Assembly: GCF_014203555.1 (NCBI RefSeq)
Contig: NZ_JACHJH010000001.1
Coordinates: forward strand, 730,013 to 794,012
Length of the DNA stretch: 64,000 nt
Direction of reading: 5' to 3'
From: Streptomyces olivoverticillatus
GTDB taxonomy: Bacteria; Actinomycetota; Actinomycetes; Streptomycetales; Streptomycetaceae
The notes beneath the pieces were generated by a model. That model saw only the letters and a list, made by a program, of their open reading frames with translations, had not been told where the DNA came from and ran no database searches. A program made the position numbers and the translations under genes. Of the stretch, positions 17,189-25,012 are shown piece by piece. How positions within the stretch are numbered: position 1 is the first letter of the stretch; each line of letters opens with the position of its first letter.

Positions 17189-18576
17189 TGCCCGCCGCGC
17201 CGGGCGCCCGCTCCCGCACCCAGATCCTCCTCGCCTCCACCCTCTACGGCGCGGCCACGCTCGCCGCCGCCCTGGACGCCGGGCTGCTCGCGCCCGCCGA
17301 CCGCAGACTGCTGCTCGTCGCCAACACCGCCGCCACGCCCGAGACCACGCCGGCCTTCGACCGGGCCCCCGGCTTCGAGCGGCTGCGCACCCGCTTCGAC
17401 GGCGTGCTGTCCTGGAACGAGACGATCAGCCCCTTCCACCCCGGCGGCTGGTCCCCGCGCCCGGACGACGTCCCGCTGTGGGAGCGGCACCTGCGGCTGC
17501 TGTGGGGGCTCGGCGACGACGAGGTGGAGATCGTCCTGGAGTCCATCCAGGTCAACCCCGCCCTCGCCGTCGCCCAGCTCTTCCCCGACGCCCCGCTGGA
17601 GGTCTACGCGGACGGGCTGATGAGCTACGGCCCCACCCGCAGCAAGCTCGATCCGCTGGTCGGCACGCGCGTGCGCCGCCTGCTCCACCTCGACCTGGTG
17701 CCGGGCCTTGCGCCCCTGCTGCTCACGGAGTTCGGCGTCGAGGCGGAGATCGTCCCCGACGACGCCTTCACCAAGGTGCTGGCCGAGCTCGGCGACGCCA
17801 CCGCCGGCCGGCTGCCGGACGTCCCCGAGGGGGCCGCGCTGCTGCTCGGGCAGTACCTGTCGGCGCTCGACATCCTCACGCCCGAGGAGGAGGAGCGGCT
17901 GCACGCCCGGATGCTGCGCGGCGCGGTCCGCCGCGGCCACCGCGACGTGATCTTCAAACCGCACCCCATCGCGCCCGCCCGCTGGTCGCGGCTGCTGGAG
18001 GAGGAGGCGGAGCGGCTCGGCGCGTCCCTGACCGTCCTCGACACGCCCGTCCTGGCCGAAGTGGTGTGCCAGCGGCTGCGGCCCGCGCTCGTCGTCGCCT
18101 GCTTCTCGACCGCGCTCTTCACCGCCCGCGCCTTCCAGGGCCTGCCCGTCGCCCGCTGCGGCACCGAACTGCTGCTGGAGCGCCTCACCCCGTACCAGAA
18201 CAGCAACCGCGTGCCCGTCACCCTCGTCGACGCACTGCTGCCCGACCTCGACCACCCGCAGCGGCCCCCGGTCGCGGAAGCACACCTGAGCGGGCTGCTG
18301 ACGGCGGTCGGCTACGCGATGCAGCCGCAGATCCACCCCGGACTGCGCCAGGCCGCCGAGCGCTACCTCGCCGCGCACCTGAACGCCCGCACCCGGCGCT
18401 ACTTCAAGCGCCGCCGCCTCACCGCGCTCGCCCTCCCCGGCGCGATCCCCTCCCAACTCGCCTTCCTGCCGCGCAATCCCGCCGTCCGCAGAGTGGCCCG
18501 CCGTGCGCGGGCGGTGCGACGGCGCCTCGCACGGCGGCCGAGCGGCACCCAGACCCGGAACGGAGGGCCGCAGTGA
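17188..18576 (+). CDS. Alpha-2,8-polysialyltransferase-family glycosyltransferase
   Basis: 462 residues from ATG 17188 (ATGA overlap). It has all three bacterial sialyltransferase motifs: the acidic-Gly motif in LEVYADGLMSYGPTR, the HP motif in DVIFKPHPIAP, and the Ser/Thr motif in VVACFSTALFTAR. IVLESIQVNPALA precedes the first motif as in PF07388 proteins. It likely uses the CMP-sugar made by the 13331-14659 enzyme to extend a nonulosonic acid-containing chain. The C-terminal ~70 residues are strongly basic (RRYFKRRR, repeated Arg), which suits binding to an anionic polymer or membrane. It overlaps the acyltransferase gene by GTGA. Confidence 0.85.
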   Translation: MPAAPGARSRTQILLASTLYGAATLAAALDAGLLAPADRRLLLVANTAATPETTPAFDRAPGFERLRTRFDGVLSWNETISPFHPGGWSPRPDDVPLWERHLRLLWGLGDDEVEIVLESIQVNPALAVAQLFPDAPLEVYADGLMSYGPTRSKLDPLVGTRVRRLLHLDLVPGLAPLLLTEFGVEAEIVPDDAFTKVLAELGDATAGRLPDVPEGAALLLGQYLSALDILTPEEEERLHARMLRGAVRRGHRDVIFKPHPIAPARWSRLLEEEAERLGASLTVLDTPVLAEVVCQRLRPALVVACFSTALFTARAFQGLPVARCGTELLLERLTPYQNSNRVPVTLVDALLPDLDHPQRPPVAEAHLSGLLTAVGYAMQPQIHPGLRQAAERYLAAHLNARTRRYFKRRRLTALALPGAIPSQLAFLPRNPAVRRVARRARAVRRRLARRPSGTQTRNGGPQ

Positions 18577-19787
18577 GGCCCGACACGGAACTCCCCGCCG
18601 CACCGCAGGACGCCAGGCCCGCGCAGGGGAACACCCCTGGGACGCTCTTGGGCCACCCCCCGAAACCCGCCGTCTCCGGTGCCGGGCGGGCACATACCGG
18701 GCCGGCACCGGGCGCGTCGCACACCCGGCTGCGCGCCCTGGACGGACTGCGGCTGATCGCCGCGCTGATGGTGGCGCTGTACCACTACGGCGGGCGGGAC
18801 GGCGAGGTCAGCCAGGCGTGGGGCGTCTCGCCCCGGCACGCATTCCCGCACCTGTCCACGGCCTTCGCCTACGGCTGCCTCGGGGTGCAGATCTTCTTCG
18901 TCATCAGCGGCTTCGTGATCTGCATGAGCGGCTGGGGCCGCCCGCTGCGCTCCTTCTTCGCCTCCCGCGCGGCCCGCCTCTACCCCGCCTACTGGGCGGC
19001 CATCGTGCTCGTCACCCTCGCCTTCGCGCTGCCGTGGGTGGCGTACAAGACGGTCTCCGCCAGCGACACGCTGGTCAACCTGACCATGCTCCAGCAGCCC
19101 GTGGGCGCCCACCGGGTGCTCGGGGTGTGCTGGACGCTCTGGGCGGAGCTGCGCTTCTACGCCCTCTTTGCGCTCTTCGTCGTGCTGCCCGGCGCCACCC
19201 GGCACCGGGTGATCCTCTTCTGCGCGGTGTGGACCCTGATGACGGTCGTCACCACCGCCTCCCACCTGGAGTTTCTGCGGGTGGTCTTCATGCCCGAGTA
19301 CTCGGCGTACTTCATCGGCGGCATCGGCCTCTACCTGATCCACCGCTTCGGGCACGACGCGCTCGCCTGGGGCATCGTCGGCGTGAGCTTCCTGCTCGGC
19401 CAGCACTACGCGGTGGCGGGGCTGTGGCACCCGCCGAACCCGCACTACTTCTCCTACCGCTCCCCCTACGTCATCATCGCCGTCCTCGCGCTGGGCTACG
19501 CGGCCGTGGCGGCCGTCGCCCTCGGCAAGGTCCGCTGGGCGAACTGGGGTTGGCTGCCCTTCGCGGGCGCGCTGACCTACCCCTTCTACCTGGTGCACGA
19601 GCACCTGGGCTGGGTGGTGATCGGCGGCCTGCACCGGAAGCTGGGCATCCCGTCGGCCGCCACGTTCGCGCTGACGATCGCCCTGATGCTGGCGCTGGCG
19701 TGGGCGCTGCACGTGTGCGTGGAGCGGCGGCTGACGCCGGTGCTGCGCCGGGCGCTGGACGGGCGCGGCTCCCGAATGGGTAACTAG
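18573..19787 (+). CDS. Membrane O-acyltransferase (acyltransferase 3 family)
   Basis: 404 residues from GTG 18573 (GTGA overlap). After ~45 hydrophilic Pro/Ala-rich residues the family pattern starts: RLRALDGLRLIAALMVALYHY, with the conserved His in the first membrane segment, and VQIFFVISGFVI followed by FFASRAARLYPAYW. About ten hydrophobic segments follow, and TYPFYLVHEHLGW is the late conserved loop. Such proteins acetylate cell-surface sugars at the membrane. As the last gene of the rightward cell-wall operon it is a good candidate for O-acetylating the teichulosonic acid. Its last four bases overlap the convergent TetR gene. Confidence 0.87.
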   Translation: MRPDTELPAAPQDARPAQGNTPGTLLGHPPKPAVSGAGRAHTGPAPGASHTRLRALDGLRLIAALMVALYHYGGRDGEVSQAWGVSPRHAFPHLSTAFAYGCLGVQIFFVISGFVICMSGWGRPLRSFFASRAARLYPAYWAAIVLVTLAFALPWVAYKTVSASDTLVNLTMLQQPVGAHRVLGVCWTLWAELRFYALFALFVVLPGATRHRVILFCAVWTLMTVVTTASHLEFLRVVFMPEYSAYFIGGIGLYLIHRFGHDALAWGIVGVSFLLGQHYAVAGLWHPPNPHYFSYRSPYVIIAVLALGYAAVAAVALGKVRWANWGWLPFAGALTYPFYLVHEHLGWVVIGGLHRKLGIPSAATFALTIALMLALAWALHVCVERRLTPVLRRALDGRGSRMGN

Positions 19788-20434
19788 GGCGCGGCGGTCG
19801 GCGTCAGCGTCGACTCGATGCCCGCGATGACGATGCGCAGGCCCGTCTCGAAGGCCTCGTCGAGGTCGCCGAAGAACGCCCACCCGGCTTCGGCGGCCAG
19901 CGGGTAGCCCTCCAACTTGCGTGCACGGTTGGCCAGGTCGTAGGCGGGGTCGCGCTCACCGCCGGGCATGGGTTGTACGGACTGCTCCTCGATGACGTGC
20001 CCGACGGTGTACGTGTGCGCGGTGTGCAACGCGTGGGCGGCGGCGCGCGGGGGGAATCCGGCGTCCACGAGAACGGTCATCATCCGCTCCAGCGGTGCGG
20101 CGTAGCTGTCGTCCGTGAAGCGCGTACCGCTGAAGACCTTGGCGCCGTCGCGGTAGCCGAGCAGGAAGCTGCGCAGCATGCGGCTGTATTCGGCCAGAAA
20201 CTCCTGCCAGGTGGTGCGGCCGACGTCGACGATCGGGCGGGACATCCGCCGGAACATCTCCGTGGCGACCTCGTCGAGCAGCTCCTGCTTGTTCTTGAAG
20301 TGCCAATACAGCGCCGGTGCCTGGACGTTCAGCTCCTTGGCGATCCTGCGCAGGGTGAGGCCTTCGAGGCCCACCTCGTTCAGCAGGCCCAGTGCGGTTT
20401 CGGCCACCAGGGCACGGTCGATTCGATTTCCCAC
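19784..20434 (-). CDS. TetR-family transcriptional repressor
   Basis: 216 residues from GTG 20434. The N-terminal HTH (about 8-52) is clear: VAETALGLLNEVGLEGLTLRRIAKELNVQAPALYWHFKNKQELL, whose second half is the recognition helix; the rest is a TetR_C-type ligand-binding domain ending in DEAFETGLRIVIAGI. The gene is divergent from the FAD monooxygenase with a 78-bp gap containing two copies of a CTTAAC-N3-GTT(A/C)AG palindrome, so it most likely represses both genes and is released by the monooxygenase's substrate. This is the TetR/TetX-like detoxification arrangement. Confidence 0.92.
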   Translation of the reverse strand: MGNRIDRALVAETALGLLNEVGLEGLTLRRIAKELNVQAPALYWHFKNKQELLDEVATEMFRRMSRPIVDVGRTTWQEFLAEYSRMLRSFLLGYRDGAKVFSGTRFTDDSYAAPLERMMTVLVDAGFPPRAAAHALHTAHTYTVGHVIEEQSVQPMPGGERDPAYDLANRARKLEGYPLAAEAGWAFFGDLDEAFETGLRIVIAGIESTLTPTAAP

Positions 20435-20442
20435 CTTGACAG

Positions 20443-20457
20443 CTTAACGGCGTTCAG
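20443..20457. promoter_or_regulatory. TetR operator copy 1
   Basis: CTTAACGGCGTTCAG, 9-23 bp upstream of the TetR start. It differs by one base in the second half-site from the perfect copy at 20480-20494. It would block the regulator's own ribosome-site region, giving autorepression. Confidence 0.65.
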
Positions 20458-20479
20458 TTCAGTCTGGGCACAGCACGAA

Positions 20480-20494
20480 CTTAACAACGTTAAG
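20480..20494. promoter_or_regulatory. TetR operator copy 2 (perfect)
   Basis: CTTAACAACGTTAAG, perfect 6-3-6 palindrome, 19-33 bp upstream of the monooxygenase start. The two copies are 37 bp apart centre to centre, about 3.5 helical turns. Confidence 0.72.
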
Positions 20495-20512
20495 CACACT
20501 TGGGGGTCCCTC

Positions 20513-22006
20513 GTGGAAACGGAAGTTCTCATCGCCGGCGCCGGTCCGACCGGTCTCGTCCTCGCCATCGACCTGGCCCGCCGCGGGATACGCCACCGCA
20601 TCGTCGACCAGTCCGAGCGCGGCTTCCCCGGCTCGCGCGGCACGGGCATACAGCCGCGCACGCTGGAGGTGTTGGACGACCTGGGCGCCGTCGAGGCCCT
20701 GATGGCCGCCGGCGGCCCGGTCCCGCTCGTCCAGAACTGGAGGGGCACCGAGCGCACCGATGTCCGTCAGCTCGTCGTGCCGGCCGACGCCTCACCGGGT
20801 GTGCCCTACCCCGTGCCGTGGATGGTCCCGCAGTGGCGCACCGTCGAGGTCCTGACCGCCCACCTCGAAGAGCTGGGCGGACACGTGGAATTCCGCACCG
20901 AACTGACCGGCTTCGCCCACGACGCGGACGGTGTGACGGCCACCTTGCGGCGCGCCGACGGCACCGCCGAGACCGTACGGGCCGCATGGCTGGTCGCCGC
21001 CGACGGCGGCCGCAGCACCGTACGCAGGACCCTCGGCGTGCCCATGACCGGCACCCAGGTGGTGGACCCGCACCCGATGCTGGTCGCCGACGTCATCCTG
21101 GAAGGCCCCGACCGGCCCCACATCGACCGCGACCACTGGCACATGTGGGCCGAGAACGGCCTGCTCGCCCTGCGGCCGTTCGAAGGCACGGAGACCACCC
21201 AGGTCATGGCCTCCTTCCCGGATGCGGAGGGCGCCCTCGAAGCCGCACAGGCCCTCACCCCGGATGACATCGGCCGCCTCGTCGCCGAGCGCTCCGGGCT
21301 GCGCCTCACGGTGGGCGAGGTGCGCTGGTCCTCCGCCTTCCGGCCGCGCATGGGAATGGCCGAGCGCTTCCGCACGGGCCGGGTGCTGCTGGCCGGCGAC
21401 GCCGCCCACATCCACTCCCCGGCGGGCGGCCAGGGCCTCAACACCAGCCTCCAGGACGCCTACAACCTCGGCTGGAAACTGGCCGCCGTGCTGCGCCTGG
21501 GCGCGCCCGACAGCCTGATCGACACCTACGACGCCGAGCGCTCGAAGGTCGCGGCCGACGTGCTGAGCCTGAGCAGCCGCATCCACGCCTCGGACCGTGT
21601 GCCGGAGCGCGGGCCGCAGCGACGCGGCAAGGAGACGCACCAGCTGACCCTGGGCTACCGCGAGAGCCCGCTGAGCCGGGAGCTGCGCCGGGAGATCCCC
21701 GAGGGCGGTCTGCAGGCGGGCGACCGGGCGCCGGACGCGCCGTGCGGCACCCCGGCGGGGGCGGCGATGCGGCTGTTCGACGCCTTCCGGGGGCCGCACT
21801 TCACGCTGCTGAACCTGACGGGGACGCCGGTGCAGGCGCCGGAAGCGGACTGGATCCGCATGCCGGAGGTCGTCGACGCGCACGGGCACATCAAGGAGGC
21901 GTACGGGACGGGGCTGTTCCTGATCCGTCCGGACGGATACGTGGGGCTGGCCACGGACGATCCGGCGGATGTGGCGCCGTACTTGGCGGAGCTCGCCGGG
22001 GTCTGA
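20513..22006 (+). CDS. FAD-dependent aromatic-ring monooxygenase (PheA/TfdB/TetX-like)
   Basis: NAD(P)H-dependent hydroxylation of an aromatic or polyketide-like compound. 497 residues from GTG 20513. All three flavin motifs are present: GAGPTGLVLAIDLARRG at the N-terminus, the DG motif VAADGGRSTVRRTLG at about 160, and the GD motif VLLAGDAAHIHSPAGGQGLN at about 295. The C-terminal ~90 residues form the thioredoxin-like extension common in this family, ending LIRPDGYVGLA. There is no signal peptide. The divergent TetR gene and its operators suggest substrate-inducible expression; antibiotic inactivation or aromatic catabolism are both possible. Confidence 0.92.
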   Translation: METEVLIAGAGPTGLVLAIDLARRGIRHRIVDQSERGFPGSRGTGIQPRTLEVLDDLGAVEALMAAGGPVPLVQNWRGTERTDVRQLVVPADASPGVPYPVPWMVPQWRTVEVLTAHLEELGGHVEFRTELTGFAHDADGVTATLRRADGTAETVRAAWLVAADGGRSTVRRTLGVPMTGTQVVDPHPMLVADVILEGPDRPHIDRDHWHMWAENGLLALRPFEGTETTQVMASFPDAEGALEAAQALTPDDIGRLVAERSGLRLTVGEVRWSSAFRPRMGMAERFRTGRVLLAGDAAHIHSPAGGQGLNTSLQDAYNLGWKLAAVLRLGAPDSLIDTYDAERSKVAADVLSLSSRIHASDRVPERGPQRRGKETHQLTLGYRESPLSRELRREIPEGGLQAGDRAPDAPCGTPAGAAMRLFDAFRGPHFTLLNLTGTPVQAPEADWIRMPEVVDAHGHIKEAYGTGLFLIRPDGYVGLATDDPADVAPYLAELAGV

Positions 22007-22025
22007 TCTCCGCCGCCGGCGGCTC

Positions 22026-22055
22026 GCCCGCCCTCAGGCGCTACCGAGGGCGGGC
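22026..22055. terminator. Terminator after the monooxygenase gene
   Basis: GCCCGCCCTC (22026-22035) and GAGGGCGGGC (22046-22055), a perfect 10-bp stem with a 10-base loop, 20 bp after the stop. It overlaps the 3' end of the gntP remnant on the other strand. Confidence 0.75.
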
Positions 22056-22149
22056 CCCTGCACCACCACCGACAGCAGCATCACAAACCCCCGCCCACCA
22101 CGGAGGGCGGCGGGGCCGCGGACAGCATCTCGACGCTGAGAGTGCTCAC
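22036..22149 (-). pseudogene. Remnant of a gluconate permease gene (internal deletion plus frameshift)
   Basis: 51 bp downstream of gntK on the same strand is a good start: GAGGAA, then GTG 22149 encoding STLSVEMLSAAPPPS. Within 20 codons this passes into SVVGGG, and in the next frame GFVMLLSVVV. I recall actinobacterial GntP proteins starting with LSVEMLA and ending with SVVGLGFVLLLSLVI, so the two ends appear joined with the ~430 residues between them deleted. One base is missing in a G run at the junction, which stops the first frame. The order gntK then gntP matches intact gluconate operons. Not expected to be functional. Confidence 0.6.
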
Positions 22150-22200
22150 GGGCGTTCCTCGAAGGTGGAAGGGGGCTGTCGGATACAGGAGGTCAGCGGG

Positions 22201-22707
22201 TCACAGCCGCCGCAGTGCGGCGACGGCCCGTTGCGCGATGACCGTCGCCTCCGGCGCGACGTCCACGGCGGCACCGGTCTCGTCGGCTTCCAGCGGCTCC
22301 AGGGCCGCGAACTGCGAGTCCAGCAGCCGGGGGGTCATGAAGTGCCCCTTGCGGGCGGCCATCCGGGCGGCGATCAGCAGGCGGTCGCCGGTGAGGTGGA
22401 GGAAGACGAGCCCCGGCACGGCGGCGCGCAGCCGGTCGCGGTAGGCACGCTTGAGGGCGGAGCAGCCGATCACGCCGCCCTCACCGAGGGCGGCCCGCCC
22501 GCGGGCCCAGTCACCGATGGCATCGAGCCAGGGGGCCCGGTCGGCGTCGTCCAGCGGGATGCCCGCGGACATCTTGGCGACGTTTGCCGCGGGGTGGAAG
22601 TCGTCCCCCTCGGCGTACGGGACGCCGAGCGCCTCCGCCACCAGCGGGCCGACCGTGGACTTGCCTGTACCGGCCACGCCCATCACCACCACGACTCGGC
22701 TGGTCAT
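22201..22707 (-). CDS. gntK: Gluconokinase
   Basis: ATP-dependent phosphorylation of D-gluconate to 6-phosphogluconate, cytoplasmic, feeding the pentose phosphate route. 168 residues from ATG 22707, preceded by GAGGTG; GTG 22719 is less likely. P-loop VVVMGVAGTGKSTV, substrate segment YAEGDDFHPAANVAKMSAGIPLDDADRAPWL, the CSALKRAYRD motif and the GHFMTPRLLDSQFAALEPL lid are all typical of GntK/IdnK. The enzyme looks intact. However its permease is reduced to a remnant downstream and its GntR-type regulator to a fragment upstream, so its expression and need are uncertain. Confidence 0.93.
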   Translation of the reverse strand: MTSRVVVVMGVAGTGKSTVGPLVAEALGVPYAEGDDFHPAANVAKMSAGIPLDDADRAPWLDAIGDWARGRAALGEGGVIGCSALKRAYRDRLRAAVPGLVFLHLTGDRLLIAARMAARKGHFMTPRLLDSQFAALEPLEADETGAAVDVAPEATVIAQRAVAALRRL

Positions 22708-22774
22708 CGCCGCGCCCACCTCGCTGTCTCCGTCGGCGTCTCCGTCGACCTCGCTGTTCGCGGCCCACTGAAGC

Positions 22775-22786
22775 TCATACGTATGA
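22775..22786. promoter_or_regulatory. Palindrome TCATACGTATGA, candidate GntR operator
   Basis: Perfect 12-bp palindrome in the gap between divergent gntK and the truncated gntR-like ORF, about 70 bp upstream of gntK. Position and symmetry fit an operator of the FCD-type GntR regulator whose fragment follows. It overlaps the ATG at 22783, which suggests that the deletion of the regulator's N-terminus brought the operator next to the remaining coding part. Confidence 0.5.
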
Positions 22787-22977
22787 CGTATTCAAGAGCC
22801 CGCACCTCCCGGCGACGGGTCGGCGTGACCGTCCTGCCGGCCGAGGAGTGGAACGTCTACGACCCGCGCGTCATCCGCTGGCGGCCGGCGGGCCCCGACC
22901 GCCCCCGCCGGCTGCGCTCGCCGACCGTGCTGCGCTCGGCCGTCGAACCGGCCGCGGCGGGCCTTGCCGCCCGGGAG
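22783..22977 (+). pseudogene. Fragment of a GntR/FCD-type gluconate regulator
   Basis: An open stretch encodes SRRRVGVTVLPAEEWNVYDP, then RVIRWRPAGPDRPRRLR, SPTVLRSAVEPAAAGLAARE. From memory this is the segment joining the winged helix to the FCD domain in the gluconate-operon GntR regulator (about residues 65-130). The helix-turn-helix part before it and almost all of the FCD domain after it are missing, and the sequence runs straight into the 3' end of the amidase gene on the other strand. It cannot bind DNA as it stands. Confidence 0.65.
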
Positions 22978-22979
22978 CC

Positions 22980-24413
22980 CTACCCCTCCGGCCACCGCTC
23001 GTACCAGCGCTCCGCCGCCTCCACCTGCGCGGCCAGCGACACGAGCAGCGGCTCGCTCCCAGCCGGCCCGAGGAACTGCGCGCCCAGCGGCAGCCCCGAG
23101 GCCGTGAACCCGGACGGCACGCTCACGCCCGGCCACCCCAGGACGTTCCACGGCCAGGCATACGGACACGCCGCGATCATCCGCTCGTTCGTCTCGCGGC
23201 TGCCCAGCCCCGTCAACTCCCCGACGCGCAGCGGCGGACAGGCGGTCGTGGGGGTGAGCACCAGGTCGTACCGGCCGAACAGCTCCCCCACCCGGCGCCG
23301 CAGCGGCCCCTCCGCGGCGCGGGCCGCGCGCAGCACCTCGCCGCCGAAGAGCAGGCCGCCGCGCGCGTTGACGTGCGTACGGGGGTCCAGCAGGGCCCGG
23401 TCCGGCGTCCGGCGGGTCCACTCGCGCACCCCGGCCATCGAGCGCGGCACGAACGACAGGCCGATCAGCCCGTAGCGCGGCTCTTCCTCGACCACCTCGT
23501 GCCCGAGCGACTCCAGCCGCTCGGCCATGCGGACGGTCGCATCCCGCACCACCGGGTCGAGCCGGTGCCGTACGGCTGCGAAGGCGGGCCGGAAGGAGAG
23601 CGCGATACGCAGGCGGCGCGGCTCGCGCCGGGCCGCGGCGAGCAGGTCGACGGGCGGCGGCCGGTGCAGATCACCGCGGTGCGAACCGGCGACGGCGTGG
23701 AGCAGCAGGGCGGCGTCCGCGACCGTACGGGCGAGCGGGCCGTCGGCGGTGAGCCCCCGGAAGGCCTCGCGCGCCGGGGCGGTCGAGACCCGGCCGCGCT
23801 GCGGTTTGATGCCGACCAGGTGCGTCCAGGCGGCGGGGATCCGGATCGACCCGGCCCCGTCCGACCCGAGCGCGGCCGGCACGAGCCCGGCGGCGACGGC
23901 CGCCGCGGACCCGCCCGACGAGCCGCCCGGTGTGTGCTCCAGGCTCCAGGGGTTGCGCGTGATCCCGAAGGCGGGCCCGTCGGTGACGGGCCACTGCCCC
24001 AGTTCGGGCGTGTTGGTCTTGCCGACGATCACGGCACCTGCGGCCCGTAATCGCCGTACGGCCTCACTGTCGGCGTGCTGCGGCGGGAAGTCCCCGGCAC
24101 AGCCGAACGCGGTCGGCTCCCCCGCCACGTCCATGTCGTCCTTGACCGCGAGGGGCACGCCGAGCAGCGGCCGACCGCGTTCCCCGGCGGCGAGCAGCCG
24201 GTCGGCCTCGTCGGCCTCGCGCAGCGCCGCCTCGGCCCGCACCCGGCGGAAGGCGTTGAGCGTGGGCTGGGTGTCGGCGATGCGGCGCAGGGCGTCCTCG
24301 ACGAGGGCGCGGGAGGTGACGTCGCCACGGGCGAGGGCGAGGGCTTGTTCGGCGAGGCCTCTCGGGGCCTGCGACTGCTGTTGCACGTGCTGTTGCTGCT
24401 GCTGTTCCGTCAT
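22980..24413 (-). CDS. Amidase (amidase-signature family), contains a TTA codon
   Basis: Hydrolyses a carboxamide through the Ser-cisSer-Lys triad. 477 residues from ATG 24413 (GGGGGATCTG upstream). The Lys is in GVPLAVKDDMDVAGEPTAFG, and the Gly/Ser signature is HTPGGSSGGSAAAVAAGLVPAALGSDGAGSIR with the cis-Ser and nucleophile Ser. The N-terminus starts with a Gln-rich run (EQQQQQHVQQQ), unusual for the family. Length is normal. Codon 122 is TTA (24048-24050), rare in Streptomyces, which implies dependence on the bldA tRNA and thus developmental-stage expression. It is monocistronic, and its 3' end abuts the gntR fragment. Substrate unknown. Confidence 0.9.
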   Translation of the reverse strand: MTEQQQQQHVQQQSQAPRGLAEQALALARGDVTSRALVEDALRRIADTQPTLNAFRRVRAEAALREADEADRLLAAGERGRPLLGVPLAVKDDMDVAGEPTAFGCAGDFPPQHADSEAVRRLRAAGAVIVGKTNTPELGQWPVTDGPAFGITRNPWSLEHTPGGSSGGSAAAVAAGLVPAALGSDGAGSIRIPAAWTHLVGIKPQRGRVSTAPAREAFRGLTADGPLARTVADAALLLHAVAGSHRGDLHRPPPVDLLAAARREPRRLRIALSFRPAFAAVRHRLDPVVRDATVRMAERLESLGHEVVEEEPRYGLIGLSFVPRSMAGVREWTRRTPDRALLDPRTHVNARGGLLFGGEVLRAARAAEGPLRRRVGELFGRYDLVLTPTTACPPLRVGELTGLGSRETNERMIAACPYAWPWNVLGWPGVSVPSGFTASGLPLGAQFLGPAGSEPLLVSLAAQVEAAERWYERWPEG

Positions 24414-24574
24414 CAGATCCCCCGGTCGTGATGGTCGAACAGAACTCACGGTAACGGCACGGACATTCGCTTCACAGTCGAAATCGGTGCGATTTGCAGT
24501 CATGTTGTCGCCATGTTGTTCGATACGCTGCCGGGCGGCATGGAGCGGGGCGAGGGGCCGGGGAGGCGAGTGGT

Positions 24575-25012
24575 GTGCCGGTGTCGGCGTGGCGGCTGAC
24601 GGAAGAGGTGGCCGCGGTGCACGCCGCGCGGGGCAATCCGTCCGCCCTCATCGGCGAGTTCCGGCGGACGGCTGTGCTCGTACCGCTGGACGAGGCGGGC
24701 GGGCTGTGGACGGTCGTGCAGGACGGCATCCGATGGGTGTGCGCGTTCACCGACGAGGCGGCGCTGGGCCGGTTCGCTGCGGCGCGCGGCGAGGCGGACG
24801 CGCGCCGCGAGTGGGAGTACCGCTCCGTGTGGGGCGCGCGGCTGCTGGACGTGGTCGTACCGGCCCTCGGCGTCCCGGCCGGGGTGGCGCTGGACGTGGG
24901 CAGTCCGCATCCGATGCTCTTCCCGCCCGTGACGGGTGTGGTGCCCGAGGCGGTGGCGCTGGACGACCCGGACAACGTGTACGCGCACGTGGACGAGGAG
25001 GGGGCGCGGTGA
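24575..25012 (+). CDS. SseB-like domain protein, first gene of the WXG-RHS operon
   Basis: 145 residues from GTG 24575, with GGGAGG eight bases upstream. It reads as one SseB-like domain: LIGEFRRTAVLVPLDEAGGLW, WVCAFTDEAALGRFAAARGE, then ALGVPAGVALDVGSPHPMLFPP. In Streptomyces such proteins often accompany type VII secretion and polymorphic toxin genes; the biochemical role is unknown. There is no signal peptide. It overlaps the next gene by GTGA, which places it in one operon with a helical secretion-type protein and the RHS toxin. Confidence 0.75.
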   Translation: MPVSAWRLTEEVAAVHAARGNPSALIGEFRRTAVLVPLDEAGGLWTVVQDGIRWVCAFTDEAALGRFAAARGEADARREWEYRSVWGARLLDVVVPALGVPAGVALDVGSPHPMLFPPVTGVVPEAVALDDPDNVYAHVDEEGAR

